From CAVTQY01 sp963736975 (GTDB lineage: Bacteria > Pseudomonadota > Alphaproteobacteria > Acetobacterales > Acetobacteraceae), in contig CAVTQY010000001.1 in assembly GCA_963736975.1 (NCBI GenBank), forward strand, positions 2,542,001 through 2,606,000: a stretch of 64,000 bases of DNA, written 5' to 3'. This document shows positions 16,589-26,126 of this stretch, one piece after another. How positions within the stretch are numbered: position 1 is the stretch's first letter; every line of letters starts with the position of its first letter. A model generated the notes under the pieces. The model saw only the letters and a program-made list of their open reading frames with translations, did not search any database and had not been told where the DNA came from. The translations under genes were made by a program, and so were the position numbers.

Positions 16589-18763
16589 ATGTCGTTCAAG
16601 GTTCAGGTCGGTCCGCCGCAGATCTCAATCCACCAGGGCTATGTGGTCCTGGTCTCCGAGCCGGATGGCCAGATCAACTGGCCATCAGATCGCGGGCTCT
16701 ATCTGCTGGATACGAGGCTGATCAGCGCCTGGGCGGTCTATGCCAACGGCGAACCCTGGGAGCTGCTGAACGGCGGCTCGCTGACTTATGACAGCGCCCG
16801 CATCTTCCTGATCAATCGAGCTTTTCTAACGGAAGACGGCCCGGTGGCGGCGCACACGCTGGGTCTGGTGATCAATCGCGCCGTTGCCGGCGGTCTGCAT
16901 GAGGACTTCGACGTCACCAATTACGGTCGCAAGCCGGTGCGCTTCAACCTGGAGCTCACTGTGCGCTCCGACTTCGCCGACACATTCGAGGTCAAGCACG
17001 GGAAGATCGTACGGCGCGGTCGGATCGTGACTGAATGGTCGGATCGGGACCAGCGGCTGCGTACCGTCTATCGCAACCGCGACTTCATCCGCGCTGTGAG
17101 TATCAGGCCGACATGCGGCGATAGCGACGCGGTCTATGCCAATGGGCGGTTGAGCCTGGAGGTCCGGCTCGATCCGGGAAAGACCTGGCACGCCTGTGTG
17201 CTGTATGATCTGGAGGACGGTGAAAAGCACTACCACGCGCCGCGTGACTGCGCGCAACACGCCCATCGATCACCGCATGCTCAGGAGGTAGCGGAATGGC
17301 GCCGGCGCGTGCTGAAGATCAGCACCTCCAATGAGGCGTTCCACGATTTCTATCAGCAGGCGATCGAGGATATGGCCGCGCTGCGCCTGCCGGTGGAAGG
17401 CACCGACCACATGGTGTTCGTCCCGGCGGCCGGCCTGCCGTGGTTCGTTGCGCTGTTCGGCCGCGACAGCCTGATCGTCAGCCTGCAGAACATGCTGGTT
17501 TATCCGGAATTCGCTCGCGGTGCGATCGACGTGCTCAGCCGCTATCAGGCCAAGGAGCGCGACGATTATCGCGACGCCGAGCCCGGCAAGATCCTGCACG
17601 AAATCCGCTACGGCGAGCTCGCGCATTTCCGGCTGATCCCGCATACGCCTTATTACGGCACGGCGGATGCCACGCCGCTGTATCTGACCGTGCTGCATGC
17701 TGCGTGGCGGGCGGCCGGCGATGACGGGCTGTTGGAACGCTATTTGCCGCATGCCGAAGCCGCGCTCGGGTGGATCGACAACTGGGGCGATCGCGACGGT
17801 GATGGTTTCCAAGAATACCAGACGCGCTCGCCGGCCGGATACGAGAACATGGCGTGGAAGGATGCCGCGGATTCGATGACGTATCCGGACGGCACACCGG
17901 TGAAGGGACCGAAGGCGCTCTGCGAGCTGCAAGGTTATGTGTATGACTCTTGGCTGCGCATGGCCGAGATCTATGAGGCGCTCGGCAAAGCGGAGCGCGC
18001 GGAGATGCTGCGGGACAGGGCCGGGCGCCTGTATCAGCGCTTCAATGAGGTGTTCTGGGACGAGAAGGGCGGTTTTTACGCCTATATGCTCGACGGACAG
18101 AAACGGCCAGTCTGGACGGTGACCTCTAACGCCGGGCACCTGCTGTTCTCCGGCATTGTACCGGAGGAGCGGGCGGGCAGAGTGGTTGCCCGGCTGATGC
18201 AGCCCGACCTCAACTCCGGCTGGGGTATCCGCACGTTGTCGGCGGACCATCCTGCTTACAATCCGTATTCTTACCAGAACGGTTCAGTCTGGCCGCACGA
18301 CAACGGCATGATCGTGCAGGGGTTCAAGTGCTACGGCTTTGTCGAGGAAGCGGCGCAGATCGCGCACGACATCATCGACGCGGCGAGTCATTTCCTGCTG
18401 AACCAGATCCCCGAACTGTATGCCGGCATCGAGCGCGGCCCGAATGCATTTCCCGTGCAGTGCCTCGGCGCCAATGTGCCGCAGGCCTGGGCCGCCGGAT
18501 CGGTGTTCATGCTGGTGCAGGCGTTGCTGGGCATCCATCCGGACGCGCCGCGCGGGCGGCTTTATGTCGATCCCTGCCTGCCGGAGTGGCTGCCCGATAT
18601 CACCTTGCACGACCTTCGGCTCGGCAAGCAGAGGCTCGACATCCGGTTCTGGCGCGACGAGGGCGAGACGCATTTCGAGGTGCAGCGGGGTGATCCGGCC
18701 ATTGTCGAGCGGCGTGGCGCACCCGTGTTGCTGCATTATCGGCGCGAGGGCGCGCCGGCGTGA
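16589..18763 (+). CDS. Glycogen debranching-like amylo-alpha-1,6-glucosidase family protein
   Basis: 724-residue predicted glycosidase. The N-terminal beta-rich part (about 1-230) matches the layout of the bacterial glycogen-debranching N-terminal domain (LLDTRLISAW, LLNGGSLTYD). The rest is an alpha/alpha barrel with GLPWFVALFGRDSLI, GDRDGDGFQEYQ, WKDAADSM, and YNPYSYQNGSVWPHDNG, a signature shared by amylo-alpha-1,6-glucosidase-like proteins. It probably trims branched glucans or related glycosides. It overlaps the next gene by 4 bases (GTGA). Confidence 0.85.
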   Translation: MSFKVQVGPPQISIHQGYVVLVSEPDGQINWPSDRGLYLLDTRLISAWAVYANGEPWELLNGGSLTYDSARIFLINRAFLTEDGPVAAHTLGLVINRAVAGGLHEDFDVTNYGRKPVRFNLELTVRSDFADTFEVKHGKIVRRGRIVTEWSDRDQRLRTVYRNRDFIRAVSIRPTCGDSDAVYANGRLSLEVRLDPGKTWHACVLYDLEDGEKHYHAPRDCAQHAHRSPHAQEVAEWRRRVLKISTSNEAFHDFYQQAIEDMAALRLPVEGTDHMVFVPAAGLPWFVALFGRDSLIVSLQNMLVYPEFARGAIDVLSRYQAKERDDYRDAEPGKILHEIRYGELAHFRLIPHTPYYGTADATPLYLTVLHAAWRAAGDDGLLERYLPHAEAALGWIDNWGDRDGDGFQEYQTRSPAGYENMAWKDAADSMTYPDGTPVKGPKALCELQGYVYDSWLRMAEIYEALGKAERAEMLRDRAGRLYQRFNEVFWDEKGGFYAYMLDGQKRPVWTVTSNAGHLLFSGIVPEERAGRVVARLMQPDLNSGWGIRTLSADHPAYNPYSYQNGSVWPHDNGMIVQGFKCYGFVEEAAQIAHDIIDAASHFLLNQIPELYAGIERGPNAFPVQCLGANVPQAWAAGSVFMLVQALLGIHPDAPRGRLYVDPCLPEWLPDITLHDLRLGKQRLDIRFWRDEGETHFEVQRGDPAIVERRGAPVLLHYRREGAPA

Positions 18764-20415
18764 CGGCTTCTATGACCACGGGCGCGGCGGTGGTCGAAAG
18801 CCTGATTCGCCACGGCATCGACACGCTATATGCGCTGCCCGGCGTGCATAACGATCATCTGTTCGACGCTGCACAGCAGAGCGACGGCAGGTTGCGCGTG
18901 CTGCATCCGCGGCACGAGCAGACCTCGGCTTACATGGCTTTGGGGGCCGCGCTGGTGACCGGGCGTCCGCAGGTGTTTGCGACTGTGCCGGGACCGGGGT
19001 TGCTCAATGCCGCGGCGGCGTTGCTGACCGCTTACGGTATGGGAGCGCCGGTGATCGCGCTTGCGGGCCAGATCCCGTCCTTTGCGATCGATCAGGGACA
19101 CGGGCATCTGCACGAAATCCACGACCAGCTCGGTCTGCTGCGTCACATCACGAAATACGCCTCCCGCATCACCGCACCGCATGAGGCGCCTGAGCTGATC
19201 GCACAAGCGGTCGGTGCCGCGATATCGGGGCGCTGTCGGCCTGTCGCGCTGGAGTGCGCGATCGACACCTGGGGCGTGACGGGTCCGGTGGCGTTCACGC
19301 CACCTAAGATGCCTTCCGTTCCGCCAGTGGACCAGGATGCCGTCCGGCGCGCGGCGCAGCTTCTTGGCGGTGCAGCCCGCCCGCTGATCGTGGTGGGGGG
19401 CGGCGCCTTGGACGCCGGGCCGGAGGTGCAGGGGATCGCCGAGATGCTGGAGGCGCCGGTCTCCTCGTTCCGCCGCGGGCGCGGCGTTATACCCACCACG
19501 CATCGCCTGGCTGTTTCCTTCACGGAAGGCCACCGGCTGTGGAAGGATGCCGACGCCATTCTGGCGATCGGCACGCGGCTTTACTGGCAGCAGAGCAACT
19601 GGGGCGTCGATGCCGATCTGCCGGTCGTCCGGCTCGACATCGATGCGGAAGAAATCAACCGCTTCCGCCGCCCGACCTGCGCCCTGTTGGGGGACGCCGC
19701 CGCAGTTCTGCGCGCGTTGCTGGCCGAACTGCCCGCCCATTACCGTGCGCGCACGGGACGGGCGGAGGAACTCGCCCCCATCCGCGGTTGGTTCGCGGAT
19801 CGGCTGTCCCGGCTGGAGCCGCAGATGAGCTTCCTGCGGGCGATCCGCGCCGCGCTGCCGGAGGACGGGATCTATGTCGAGGACGTGACACAGATCGGCT
19901 TCGGGAGCCGTCTCGCGTTTCCGGTGTACGCGCCGCGCACTTTCCTCTCGCCCGGCTATCAGGACACGCTGGGCTGGAGCTACGGCGTTGCTTTGGGCGC
20001 TCAGGCAGCCTTGCCGGGACGGAAGGTGGTCGCGGTGTGTGGCGATGGCGGATTCATGTACCAGGCTACGGAACTGGCGACCGCCATGCGACATAGGCTT
20101 CCGGTGGTGGTGGTGGTGTTCGATGATGGCGCATTCGGCAATGTCCGACGGATTCAACAGATGCAGTACGGTAACCGGCTGATCGCCAGCGACCTCGTCA
20201 ATCCGGATTTCGTCAGGTTCGCTGAAAGCTTCGGTATGCGCGCGTGGCGGGCAACCTCGCCCGAAGCGCTGGAGCGCGCCTTGAGCGAAGCATTGGATTG
20301 CGATGAGCCGGGGTTGGTACATGTGCCGGTGGGAGAAATGCCGAGCCCCTGGGACATGATTCTGCTTCCGCGCATTCGCGGTCTGACCGATGCGTGGCGG
20401 CCGGCCATGCCATGA
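18760..20415 (+). CDS. Thiamine pyrophosphate-dependent enzyme (acetolactate synthase-like)
   Basis: 551-residue TPP enzyme of the decarboxylase/synthase family. The N-terminal PYR domain carries the cofactor-activating Glu in RHEQTSAYM; the C-terminal PP domain has VCGDGGFMYQ followed about 27 residues later by Asn in AFGNV, the Mg-diphosphate motif. GTG 18760 overlaps the upstream stop; ATG 18772 is an alternative start. It is not a biosynthetic acetolactate synthase by context, as no small regulatory subunit is present. It overlaps the next gene (ATGA). Confidence 0.82.
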   Translation: MTASMTTGAAVVESLIRHGIDTLYALPGVHNDHLFDAAQQSDGRLRVLHPRHEQTSAYMALGAALVTGRPQVFATVPGPGLLNAAAALLTAYGMGAPVIALAGQIPSFAIDQGHGHLHEIHDQLGLLRHITKYASRITAPHEAPELIAQAVGAAISGRCRPVALECAIDTWGVTGPVAFTPPKMPSVPPVDQDAVRRAAQLLGGAARPLIVVGGGALDAGPEVQGIAEMLEAPVSSFRRGRGVIPTTHRLAVSFTEGHRLWKDADAILAIGTRLYWQQSNWGVDADLPVVRLDIDAEEINRFRRPTCALLGDAAAVLRALLAELPAHYRARTGRAEELAPIRGWFADRLSRLEPQMSFLRAIRAALPEDGIYVEDVTQIGFGSRLAFPVYAPRTFLSPGYQDTLGWSYGVALGAQAALPGRKVVAVCGDGGFMYQATELATAMRHRLPVVVVVFDDGAFGNVRRIQQMQYGNRLIASDLVNPDFVRFAESFGMRAWRATSPEALERALSEALDCDEPGLVHVPVGEMPSPWDMILLPRIRGLTDAWRPAMP

Positions 20416-21684
20416 GCAAGGCAGTGGAAAAGCCGGTAGACTCTGACGACGCGCGCGGTGCCGTGGCGCCGTGGCCTTACCGTGCGGACTTCGCCGCAGC
20501 GGTATTCTTCTAATTACGCAAAGTATCTGCGTCTTGGCGGCACGCTGAACGTACGAGAGCTCGTCGCCGGCTTCACAGCCGGGTACGAAAACCAATACGA
20601 TATGGCCCGTTTCTTCTTCTTCTGTTTGACCTTCGATCAGATCATAAAAGAGGGACTGCAAGGTGATTTGGCGGAATTGGGCACCTACAAGGGGCATACG
20701 GCAACTCTGCTTGCCGCCATCGCGCGCAAGCTTGGCAGGACCGCGTATGTATTGGACACGTTCATCGGGTTCGATAAAAGTGATGTGAAGGGCATCGATT
20801 CCGGCACTGATGTCAAGATGTTCAGCGACACCTCGCTGGAGGCGGTGCGCGCTCTGGTGGGCGAAGACAATGTCCGCTACATCAAGGGATACTTTCCGGA
20901 AACGGCATCACAGTTGCCCGCGGCCGGCGAGTATTGCCTGGTCCATATCGACTGCGATCTTTATGCGCCGATCCGCAGTGCGCTGGAGTATTTCTATCCG
21001 CGCGTCGTGCCCGGCGGTTTTCTGATCGTACACGACTATTCCAGCCTGGCCTGGTCGGGCGCCGACAAGGCGGTGGACGAGTTCTTCGCCGACAAGCCGG
21101 AGGCACCAGTCGCTTTGCCGGACAGTGCGGGCAGCGTGGTTGTGCGAAAGGCCAGGACCAACCACGGCGGCGAGGGTTGGCTGCTGCGCAAGCGCGCGGC
21201 GCTGCTTTCTCCAAATTGGGTGTCGGCGGCGAATGGCGGTGTGCGTGACCTGCTTGGCGAAGGTTGGGGCGCGCCGGAAAATTGGGGGGTATGGGGCGTC
21301 GGCGAAGTCCACGATCTGCACATTGTCCGACCGCGATCTTTGCAGGGGGACGTGATGTTTGAAGCAGATGTCCAGGCTGCATTGGCCGGGCCCCGGACCT
21401 CGCAGCAGGTCGAAGTGACGGCCGCGGACCAAACACTGGCAGTGTGGGAATTCACGCACAAATACAACAAGGGCATACGCGGGGTACGTGTTCCTGTTGC
21501 GGACCTGGCGAGACACGATGGCGAGTATCTGTCGATAGTCTTGCAGTTTCGGCCGCAGCAAATCGAAAGCCCGCGTGATCTGTCGCCGGAGTACACGGAT
21601 GACAGGCCGCTGGGCATGGCAATAAGCCGCATTCGTTGTTATCCCGCGCAAGGACGGGATGCGTGGCGGCCTGCATCGCCGTAG
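20412..21684 (+). pseudogene. TylF-like O-methyltransferase, probable frameshift near the N-terminus
   Basis: The body is a TylF/macrocin O-methyltransferase-like SAM enzyme: GDLAELGTYKGHTA (SAM loop), VLDTFIGFD, VHIDCDLYAP and VVPGGFLIVHDY (metal/catalytic region), followed by a C-terminal domain of about 170 residues I cannot assign. The ATG at 20412 overlaps the upstream stop and opens a hydrophilic N-terminus, MSKAVEKPVDSDDARG, that ends at a stop at 20511-20513; dropping one base near 20508 joins it to SNYAKYLRLGGTLNVREL. Without a shift the frame must begin at GTG 20458 with an unlikely Arg-rich opening. If the shift is a sequence error the gene is intact. Confidence 0.7.
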
Positions 21685-21697
21685 CGCCAATCACGTT

Positions 21698-22276
21698 CTA
21701 TGCGACGGCGGGGAACACGCGGCGGAGCAGCGCGTCGACGCCGAGGCAGCGGCCAGGCGGATCGATCACGAACAGGAACTGGATCACGATCAGGAAGAAA
21801 TAGGTCCACGGCCATTCGCCGGGCGCCGAATAGAGGCCGAGCCAGAGATTGAGCCCCATCAGCAAGCCCAGCAGCGCACCCCATCGGCTGAGCAGGCCGA
21901 TGATCAGGGAGACGCCGATCGAAACCTCGATGGCATAGACCAGCGGCCCGAAGATATCGATCTGCGGAATGACGATGCTGCCGACCAGTTTGCTCTGCAG
22001 CGCAATGGCGGCGTGATCGACCTCCTGCTTCATCCAGTAGAGCAGGCCGGCGTAATTCGGCGGCACCTTCCATAGCGATTGTTGCCACCACATGGTGCCG
22101 ATCAACACGCGCGCCAGCCAAATCCCAAGTTGACGCCAATGCGGCTGCCCGGCGTTCCGGTCCCAGGCGGCGAGCGCAATCACGATGCTGCCGGCAAGCA
22201 AGGCCCAATAAATCTCGGTCAGGGCGCCGGATTTGGTCATGAAGGCGATGACGTCGGTCAGCGGGTTAGGGCGCAT
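21698..22276 (-). CDS. DoxX/DoxD-family membrane protein
   Basis: 192-residue protein with about four membrane segments (IYWALLAGSIVIALAAW, IWLARVLIGTMWW, GPLVYAIEVSIGVSLIIGLL, TYFFLIVIQFLFVI). The arrangement and the conserved ARVLIG and GLLSRWGALLGLLMG motifs match DoxX-like proteins related to the thiosulfate:quinone oxidoreductase subunit DoxD. Function in this organism is unknown. It ends just after the nucleoside phosphorylase on the same strand. Confidence 0.75.
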   Translation of the reverse strand: MRPNPLTDVIAFMTKSGALTEIYWALLAGSIVIALAAWDRNAGQPHWRQLGIWLARVLIGTMWWQQSLWKVPPNYAGLLYWMKQEVDHAAIALQSKLVGSIVIPQIDIFGPLVYAIEVSIGVSLIIGLLSRWGALLGLLMGLNLWLGLYSAPGEWPWTYFFLIVIQFLFVIDPPGRCLGVDALLRRVFPAVA

Positions 22277-22285
22277 GGGTCCCTC

Positions 22286-23090
22286 TCAATTTTTCATCGC
22301 ACGCCAGGCACCGATGGTGACTGCCAGCAGGCGGAGCGCGTCTGCCGCACCGTTCGCCTCGCCCTTCTCGAAGTCGCCTTCGACTTGCGCCATCTGGTTG
22401 GTGACATGCGCAAAGCAGAGGTACATCCTGTATCCGTGCCGCGGCAAACGCATAGAGCGCCGCGGCCTCCATCTCCACCGCCAGCGCGCCGGCGGCGCGG
22501 GCCCGCGCGATCGCCGCTTCGGTTTCGCGGAACGGTGCGTCGGTGGTCCATGACGCACCGCGATAAACGGACAGCTCGCTCTCGCCCAGCGCCCCGGCGA
22601 CGGCGGCGGTGAGCTGAGTTGGGGCCTCGGCGAAATCGGCCGGCGGCAGATAGTGATAGCTGGTGCCTTCGTCGCGCAGCGCACGGTCGATCAGCACGAA
22701 ATAAGGGGTGGGGCCGCTCGGGATGATCTGCCCGGCCGAGGTGATGCTGACCAGCAGGCGGCAGCCGCTGGCGAAAAGCTGTTCGGCGAGCAGCACGGCG
22801 AACGGTGCGCCGACCGCGCAGGCGATGGCGCCGATATGGTGGCCGGAGTCGGTGAAGAGGTAGAGGTCGGTGTGATAGCAAGCCCAACCTTCGTCCCGCC
22901 GCGCCCGCCCGGCTTGCCGCAGCGCGTGGACGATATCGCCGTCGGGGTCGAGCAAGCAGATCGCCGGCACCGGGGCGAGCGGTAGGTTTTTCTGCCGACG
23001 CGCCTCGCGCAACAGGTTCTCCGGACGGAACACCGATGGTGCATCGTGCTGCTTCGCTGCCAGGATCGGTGGGCCTGGGGCGGGTGTCAT
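22286..23090 (-). pseudogene. Nucleoside phosphorylase (uridine phosphorylase-like), frameshifted
   Basis: Cleaves nucleosides with phosphate in salvage. The frame from 23090 carries TSAGQIIPSG-like phosphate loop residues and the family motif VEMEAAALYAFAA. It then drifts into nonsense at about 22421. A second frame continues LCFAHVTNQMAQVEGDFEKG to 22286, exactly the expected C-terminus. Removing one base at 22420-22421 (+ strand G pair) restores one protein of about 267 residues. Either a fresh pseudogene or a sequence error. Confidence 0.75.
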
Positions 23091-23143
23091 GTTCTGGTTC
23101 GCTGCATATCGACTTCCTCCGAGAGCGCATACTACGATCGCGC

Positions 23144-23605
23144 ATGGCTGTTGTCCCGATCCGCGGCCTGTTCGAGGCTCATCTGACGGTCCGTGACCTG
23201 GACCGTTCGATCGCCTTCTACCGCGACACGCTGGGGCTGCGGCTCGCGCATGTCATCCCGGTGCGCAACGTTGCGTTCTTCTGGATGGGCTCGCCCGGAC
23301 AATCGATGCTTGGGCTTTGGGCGATCGGCAGTGCGCCGCTGTTTATGCGCTTGCATATCGCGTTCGAGGTGGTGCTGGATCAGGCGATTGCGTCGGTGGA
23401 GCGGCTGCGTGCTGCGGGGTTGCGGCCGCGCTCGGGCGATGGCGAGGCGATCGAGGAGCCGGTGGTGCTGTGCTGGATGCCGGCAGCGAGTGTGTATTTC
23501 GACGATCCGGACGGGCATTCTCTGGAGTTTATTTGCATGTTGCCGGACAGACCGCGTCCGGAAGCCGGAACGATGCCGCTGTCGGAGTGGAGGAGGTTGT
23601 CGTGA
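23144..23605 (+). CDS. VOC-family (glyoxalase/bleomycin-resistance fold) protein
   Basis: 153 residues. Two beta-alpha-beta-beta-beta modules: FEAHLTVRDLDRSIAFYRDTLGL opens the first as in glyoxalase-like proteins (given in part), and the end has VYFDDPDGHSLEFI, the usual second metal-ligand strand. ATG 23144 is chosen as family-like start. It overlaps paaG by 4 bases (GTGA), so it is translationally coupled to the phenylacetate genes, though a role there is unproven. The reaction is unknown. Confidence 0.8.
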   Translation: MAVVPIRGLFEAHLTVRDLDRSIAFYRDTLGLRLAHVIPVRNVAFFWMGSPGQSMLGLWAIGSAPLFMRLHIAFEVVLDQAIASVERLRAAGLRPRSGDGEAIEEPVVLCWMPAASVYFDDPDGHSLEFICMLPDRPRPEAGTMPLSEWRRLS

Positions 23606-24393
23606 CCGATCCGGTCCTGGTCGAGCACCGTGATGGTTGGTGGAAGCTCAGCCTGAACCGTCCGGACAAGCTGAACGCGCTCAACTCCGGCGTGCTGGAA
23701 GCGCTGGTAGCGGCGTTCGATGCGGCCGAGGCGGATAAGTCCTGCCGCGCCCTGCTACTGACGGGGGCTGGTCGCGCCTTCTGTTCCGGCCAGGAGCTGG
23801 GACCGGCGGTGATGCCGGGGCCGGACGGGCCGCCTGACCTGGAGCCGATCGCAGACGCCTATCATCGCGGACTGGTGCGGCGCATTCGGATACTGCCGTT
23901 GCCGGTGATCTGCGCAGTGAACGGCGTTGCTGCGGGCGCCGGCGCCAACCTGGCGCTGGCCTGCGACATCGTGCTGGCGGCTCGTGGCGCCAGCTTCGTG
24001 CAAGCCTTCGTGCGTATCGGCCTGGTGCCGGATTGCGGCGGCAGCTTCTTCCTACCGCGTCTGGTCGGCGAGGCGCGCGCCCGCGCGCTGGCGATGTTGG
24101 GCGAGCCGATATCCGCGACCCAGGCGGAGACCTGGGGAATGATCTGGAAAACCGTGGGCGACGCCGAGCTGATAACGGAGGCGGAGGCGCTGGCGGCGCG
24201 TCTTGCGGTGGCGCCGACCGGCGCGCTTGCTTTGATGAAACAGGCTTTTGCTGCCTCGGCGGGGAATGGGCTCGAGGCGCAGCTCGCGTTGGAGAGCGCG
24301 CTGCAGGGCGAGGCCGGCCGCAGCGCCGATTATGCCGAAGGCGTGCGGGCGTTCATGGAAAAGCGCAAACCGGTGTTCTCTGGCCGCTTGTGA
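23602..24393 (+). CDS. paaG: Phenylacetate-pathway enoyl-CoA hydratase/isomerase PaaG
   Basis: 263-residue crotonase. In the phenylacetate pathway PaaG isomerises epoxyphenylacetyl-CoA to an oxepin-CoA. CoA-binding loop SGQELGPAV, oxyanion region GVAAGAGANLALACD, and the Asp of VPDCGGSFFL, which corresponds to PaaG's key Asp rather than the Glu of classic hydratases. GTG start 23602 overlaps the upstream stop and has GGAGG before it. paaI and paaK follow with overlap or 2-base spacing. The ring-epoxidising paaABCDE genes are not in this window. Confidence 0.85.
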   Translation: MTDPVLVEHRDGWWKLSLNRPDKLNALNSGVLEALVAAFDAAEADKSCRALLLTGAGRAFCSGQELGPAVMPGPDGPPDLEPIADAYHRGLVRRIRILPLPVICAVNGVAAGAGANLALACDIVLAARGASFVQAFVRIGLVPDCGGSFFLPRLVGEARARALAMLGEPISATQAETWGMIWKTVGDAELITEAEALAARLAVAPTGALALMKQAFAASAGNGLEAQLALESALQGEAGRSADYAEGVRAFMEKRKPVFSGRL

Positions 24394-24830
24394 TGGCGGA
24401 TGACCTCGCCACTCTGGCTCGCGCCTGCGCCGCAGCGATGTGGGCCGAGGACCGGGCGAGTCTGGGGCTGGGCATGTCGCTGGAGGAGGTTGGGCCTGGG
24501 CGCGCGGTGCTGAGCATGGTGGTGCGAGAGAGCATGGCGAACGGTCACGGGATCTGCCATGGCGGATTTATCTTCGCGCTCGCCGATTCGGCGTTCGCGT
24601 TCGCCTGCAACTCCCGCGGCGAGCGTGCCGTTGCACAGCACTGTGCCATAACCTTTCTGCGGCCGGTGCGGGCCGGTGAAACATTACGCGCCGAAGCGGT
24701 GGAGCGCGTGCGCGCCGGCCGGTCGGGCATCTACGATGTGCGGGTGAGCGGGGAGGACAAGGAGGTTGTCGCGGAACTGCGCGGCCATTCCCGTAGTATC
24801 GGAGGCCGGTTCTTCGCGACGGAGGCGTAG
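24393..24830 (+). CDS. paaI: Hotdog thioesterase PaaI
   Basis: 145-residue thioesterase that in phenylacetate catabolism hydrolyses stalled hydroxyphenylacetyl-CoA thioesters. Hotdog motif NGHGICHGGFIFALADSAF contains the HGG turn and the catalytic Asp. Starts at ATG within TGATG overlapping paaG's stop, so it is translationally coupled. The C-terminal extension is short, as usual for the family. Confidence 0.88.
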   Translation: MADDLATLARACAAAMWAEDRASLGLGMSLEEVGPGRAVLSMVVRESMANGHGICHGGFIFALADSAFAFACNSRGERAVAQHCAITFLRPVRAGETLRAEAVERVRAGRSGIYDVRVSGEDKEVVAELRGHSRSIGGRFFATEA

Positions 24831-24832
24831 CC

Positions 24833-26119
24833 ATGCCAGGACTCGATCCGATCGAAACCGCTTCGCGCGACGAGATCACCGGGTTGCAGTGCGAGCGGAT
24901 CGCCTGGACGCTGCACCACGCCTACGACAATGTGGCGCATTATCGATCGACGTTTACCGTTGCCGGCGTGCATCCGGACGGTTTCAGGCAGTTGGAGGAT
25001 CTGCAAAACTTTCCGTTCACGACCAAGGCGGATCTGCGGGCGAATTATCCGTTTGGCATGTTCGCGGTGCCGCGGGAGCGCATCGCCAGGATTCATGCGT
25101 CTTCCGGGACGACCGGCAAGCCGACCGTCGTGGGTTATACGGAGAGGGATTTGCAGACCTGGGCGCATGTGGTCGCGCGCTCTATCCATGCCTCCGGCGG
25201 GCGGCCGGGCATGACGCTGCACAATGCGTATGGCTACGGGTTGTTCACCGGCGGACTCGGCTTGCATTCCGGAGCGGAGCGACTCGGTTGCACGGTGGTG
25301 CCGGTTTCCGGCGGCATGACCGAGCGGCAGGTGCAGTTGATCACCGATTTCCGGCCGGAGATCATCTCGGTGACGCCGAGCTACATGCTGGCGATTCTCG
25401 ACCAATTTCGCAGGCAGGGCATCGATCCGCGGGAGACGTCTTTGAAGATCGGTATTTTTGGGGCGGAACCCTGGAGCAACGCCATGCGGCGCGAGATCGA
25501 GGACGGGTTCGCGATCGATGCGGTGGATATTTACGGATTGTCGGAGGTGATCGGTCCGGGCGTGGCGAATGAATGCGTCGAGACGAAAGATGGGCCGACG
25601 ATCTGGGAGGATCATTTCTACCCGGAGGTGATCGATCCGGAGAGCGGTGCGGTGTTGCCGGAGAGTGCGTTGGGGGAGTTGGTGCTGACCTCACTGACCA
25701 AGGAGGCGATGCCGGTAATCCGCTATCGCACGCGCGACCTTACGCGGCTGTTGCCCGGCACGGCGCGCACGATGCGGCGGATGGAGAAGATCACCGGACG
25801 GTCGGACGATATGCTGATCGTGCGCGGGGTGAACCTGTTCCCGACGCAGGTCGAGGAGCATGTGCTGCGAAGCCGGATGCTGAGCGGGCATTACCGGTTG
25901 GTACTGACGCGCGAAGGGCGGATGGATGAGGTAACGATCGAGGTGGAGGCGCACGGCCATGCCAGTGCGGATGCCGTAGAGACGGAGGCCCGCGCGATTG
26001 CCGCGCGGGTCAAGCAGACGATCGGGCTTTCCATGCGGATCGCGATCCAGCCGCCGGGGACGATCGAGCGCTCGGCGGGGAAGGCGCGGCGGGTGGTGGA
26101 TCGGCGGGGGGAGCGGTAA
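24833..26119 (+). CDS. paaK: Phenylacetate-CoA ligase
   Basis: 428-residue AMP-forming ligase that activates phenylacetate to phenylacetyl-CoA, the entry step of the pathway. The ATP loop SSGTTGKPTVVGYT, the GAEPW motif, YGLSEVIGPG (A5) and the C-terminal GRSDDMLIVRGVNLFP are all present, the last being diagnostic of PaaK. It lies 2 bases after paaI, third gene of a paaG-I-K operon. Convergent with hyuB. Confidence 0.93.
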   Translation: MPGLDPIETASRDEITGLQCERIAWTLHHAYDNVAHYRSTFTVAGVHPDGFRQLEDLQNFPFTTKADLRANYPFGMFAVPRERIARIHASSGTTGKPTVVGYTERDLQTWAHVVARSIHASGGRPGMTLHNAYGYGLFTGGLGLHSGAERLGCTVVPVSGGMTERQVQLITDFRPEIISVTPSYMLAILDQFRRQGIDPRETSLKIGIFGAEPWSNAMRREIEDGFAIDAVDIYGLSEVIGPGVANECVETKDGPTIWEDHFYPEVIDPESGAVLPESALGELVLTSLTKEAMPVIRYRTRDLTRLLPGTARTMRRMEKITGRSDDMLIVRGVNLFPTQVEEHVLRSRMLSGHYRLVLTREGRMDEVTIEVEAHGHASADAVETEARAIAARVKQTIGLSMRIAIQPPGTIERSAGKARRVVDRRGER

Positions 26120-26126
26120 TTCGCTT

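Noticed and set aside
18826..20697. 623-codon open frame opposite the TPP enzyme
   Set aside because: Antisense to a gene with intact TPP motifs; no recognisable domains of its own.
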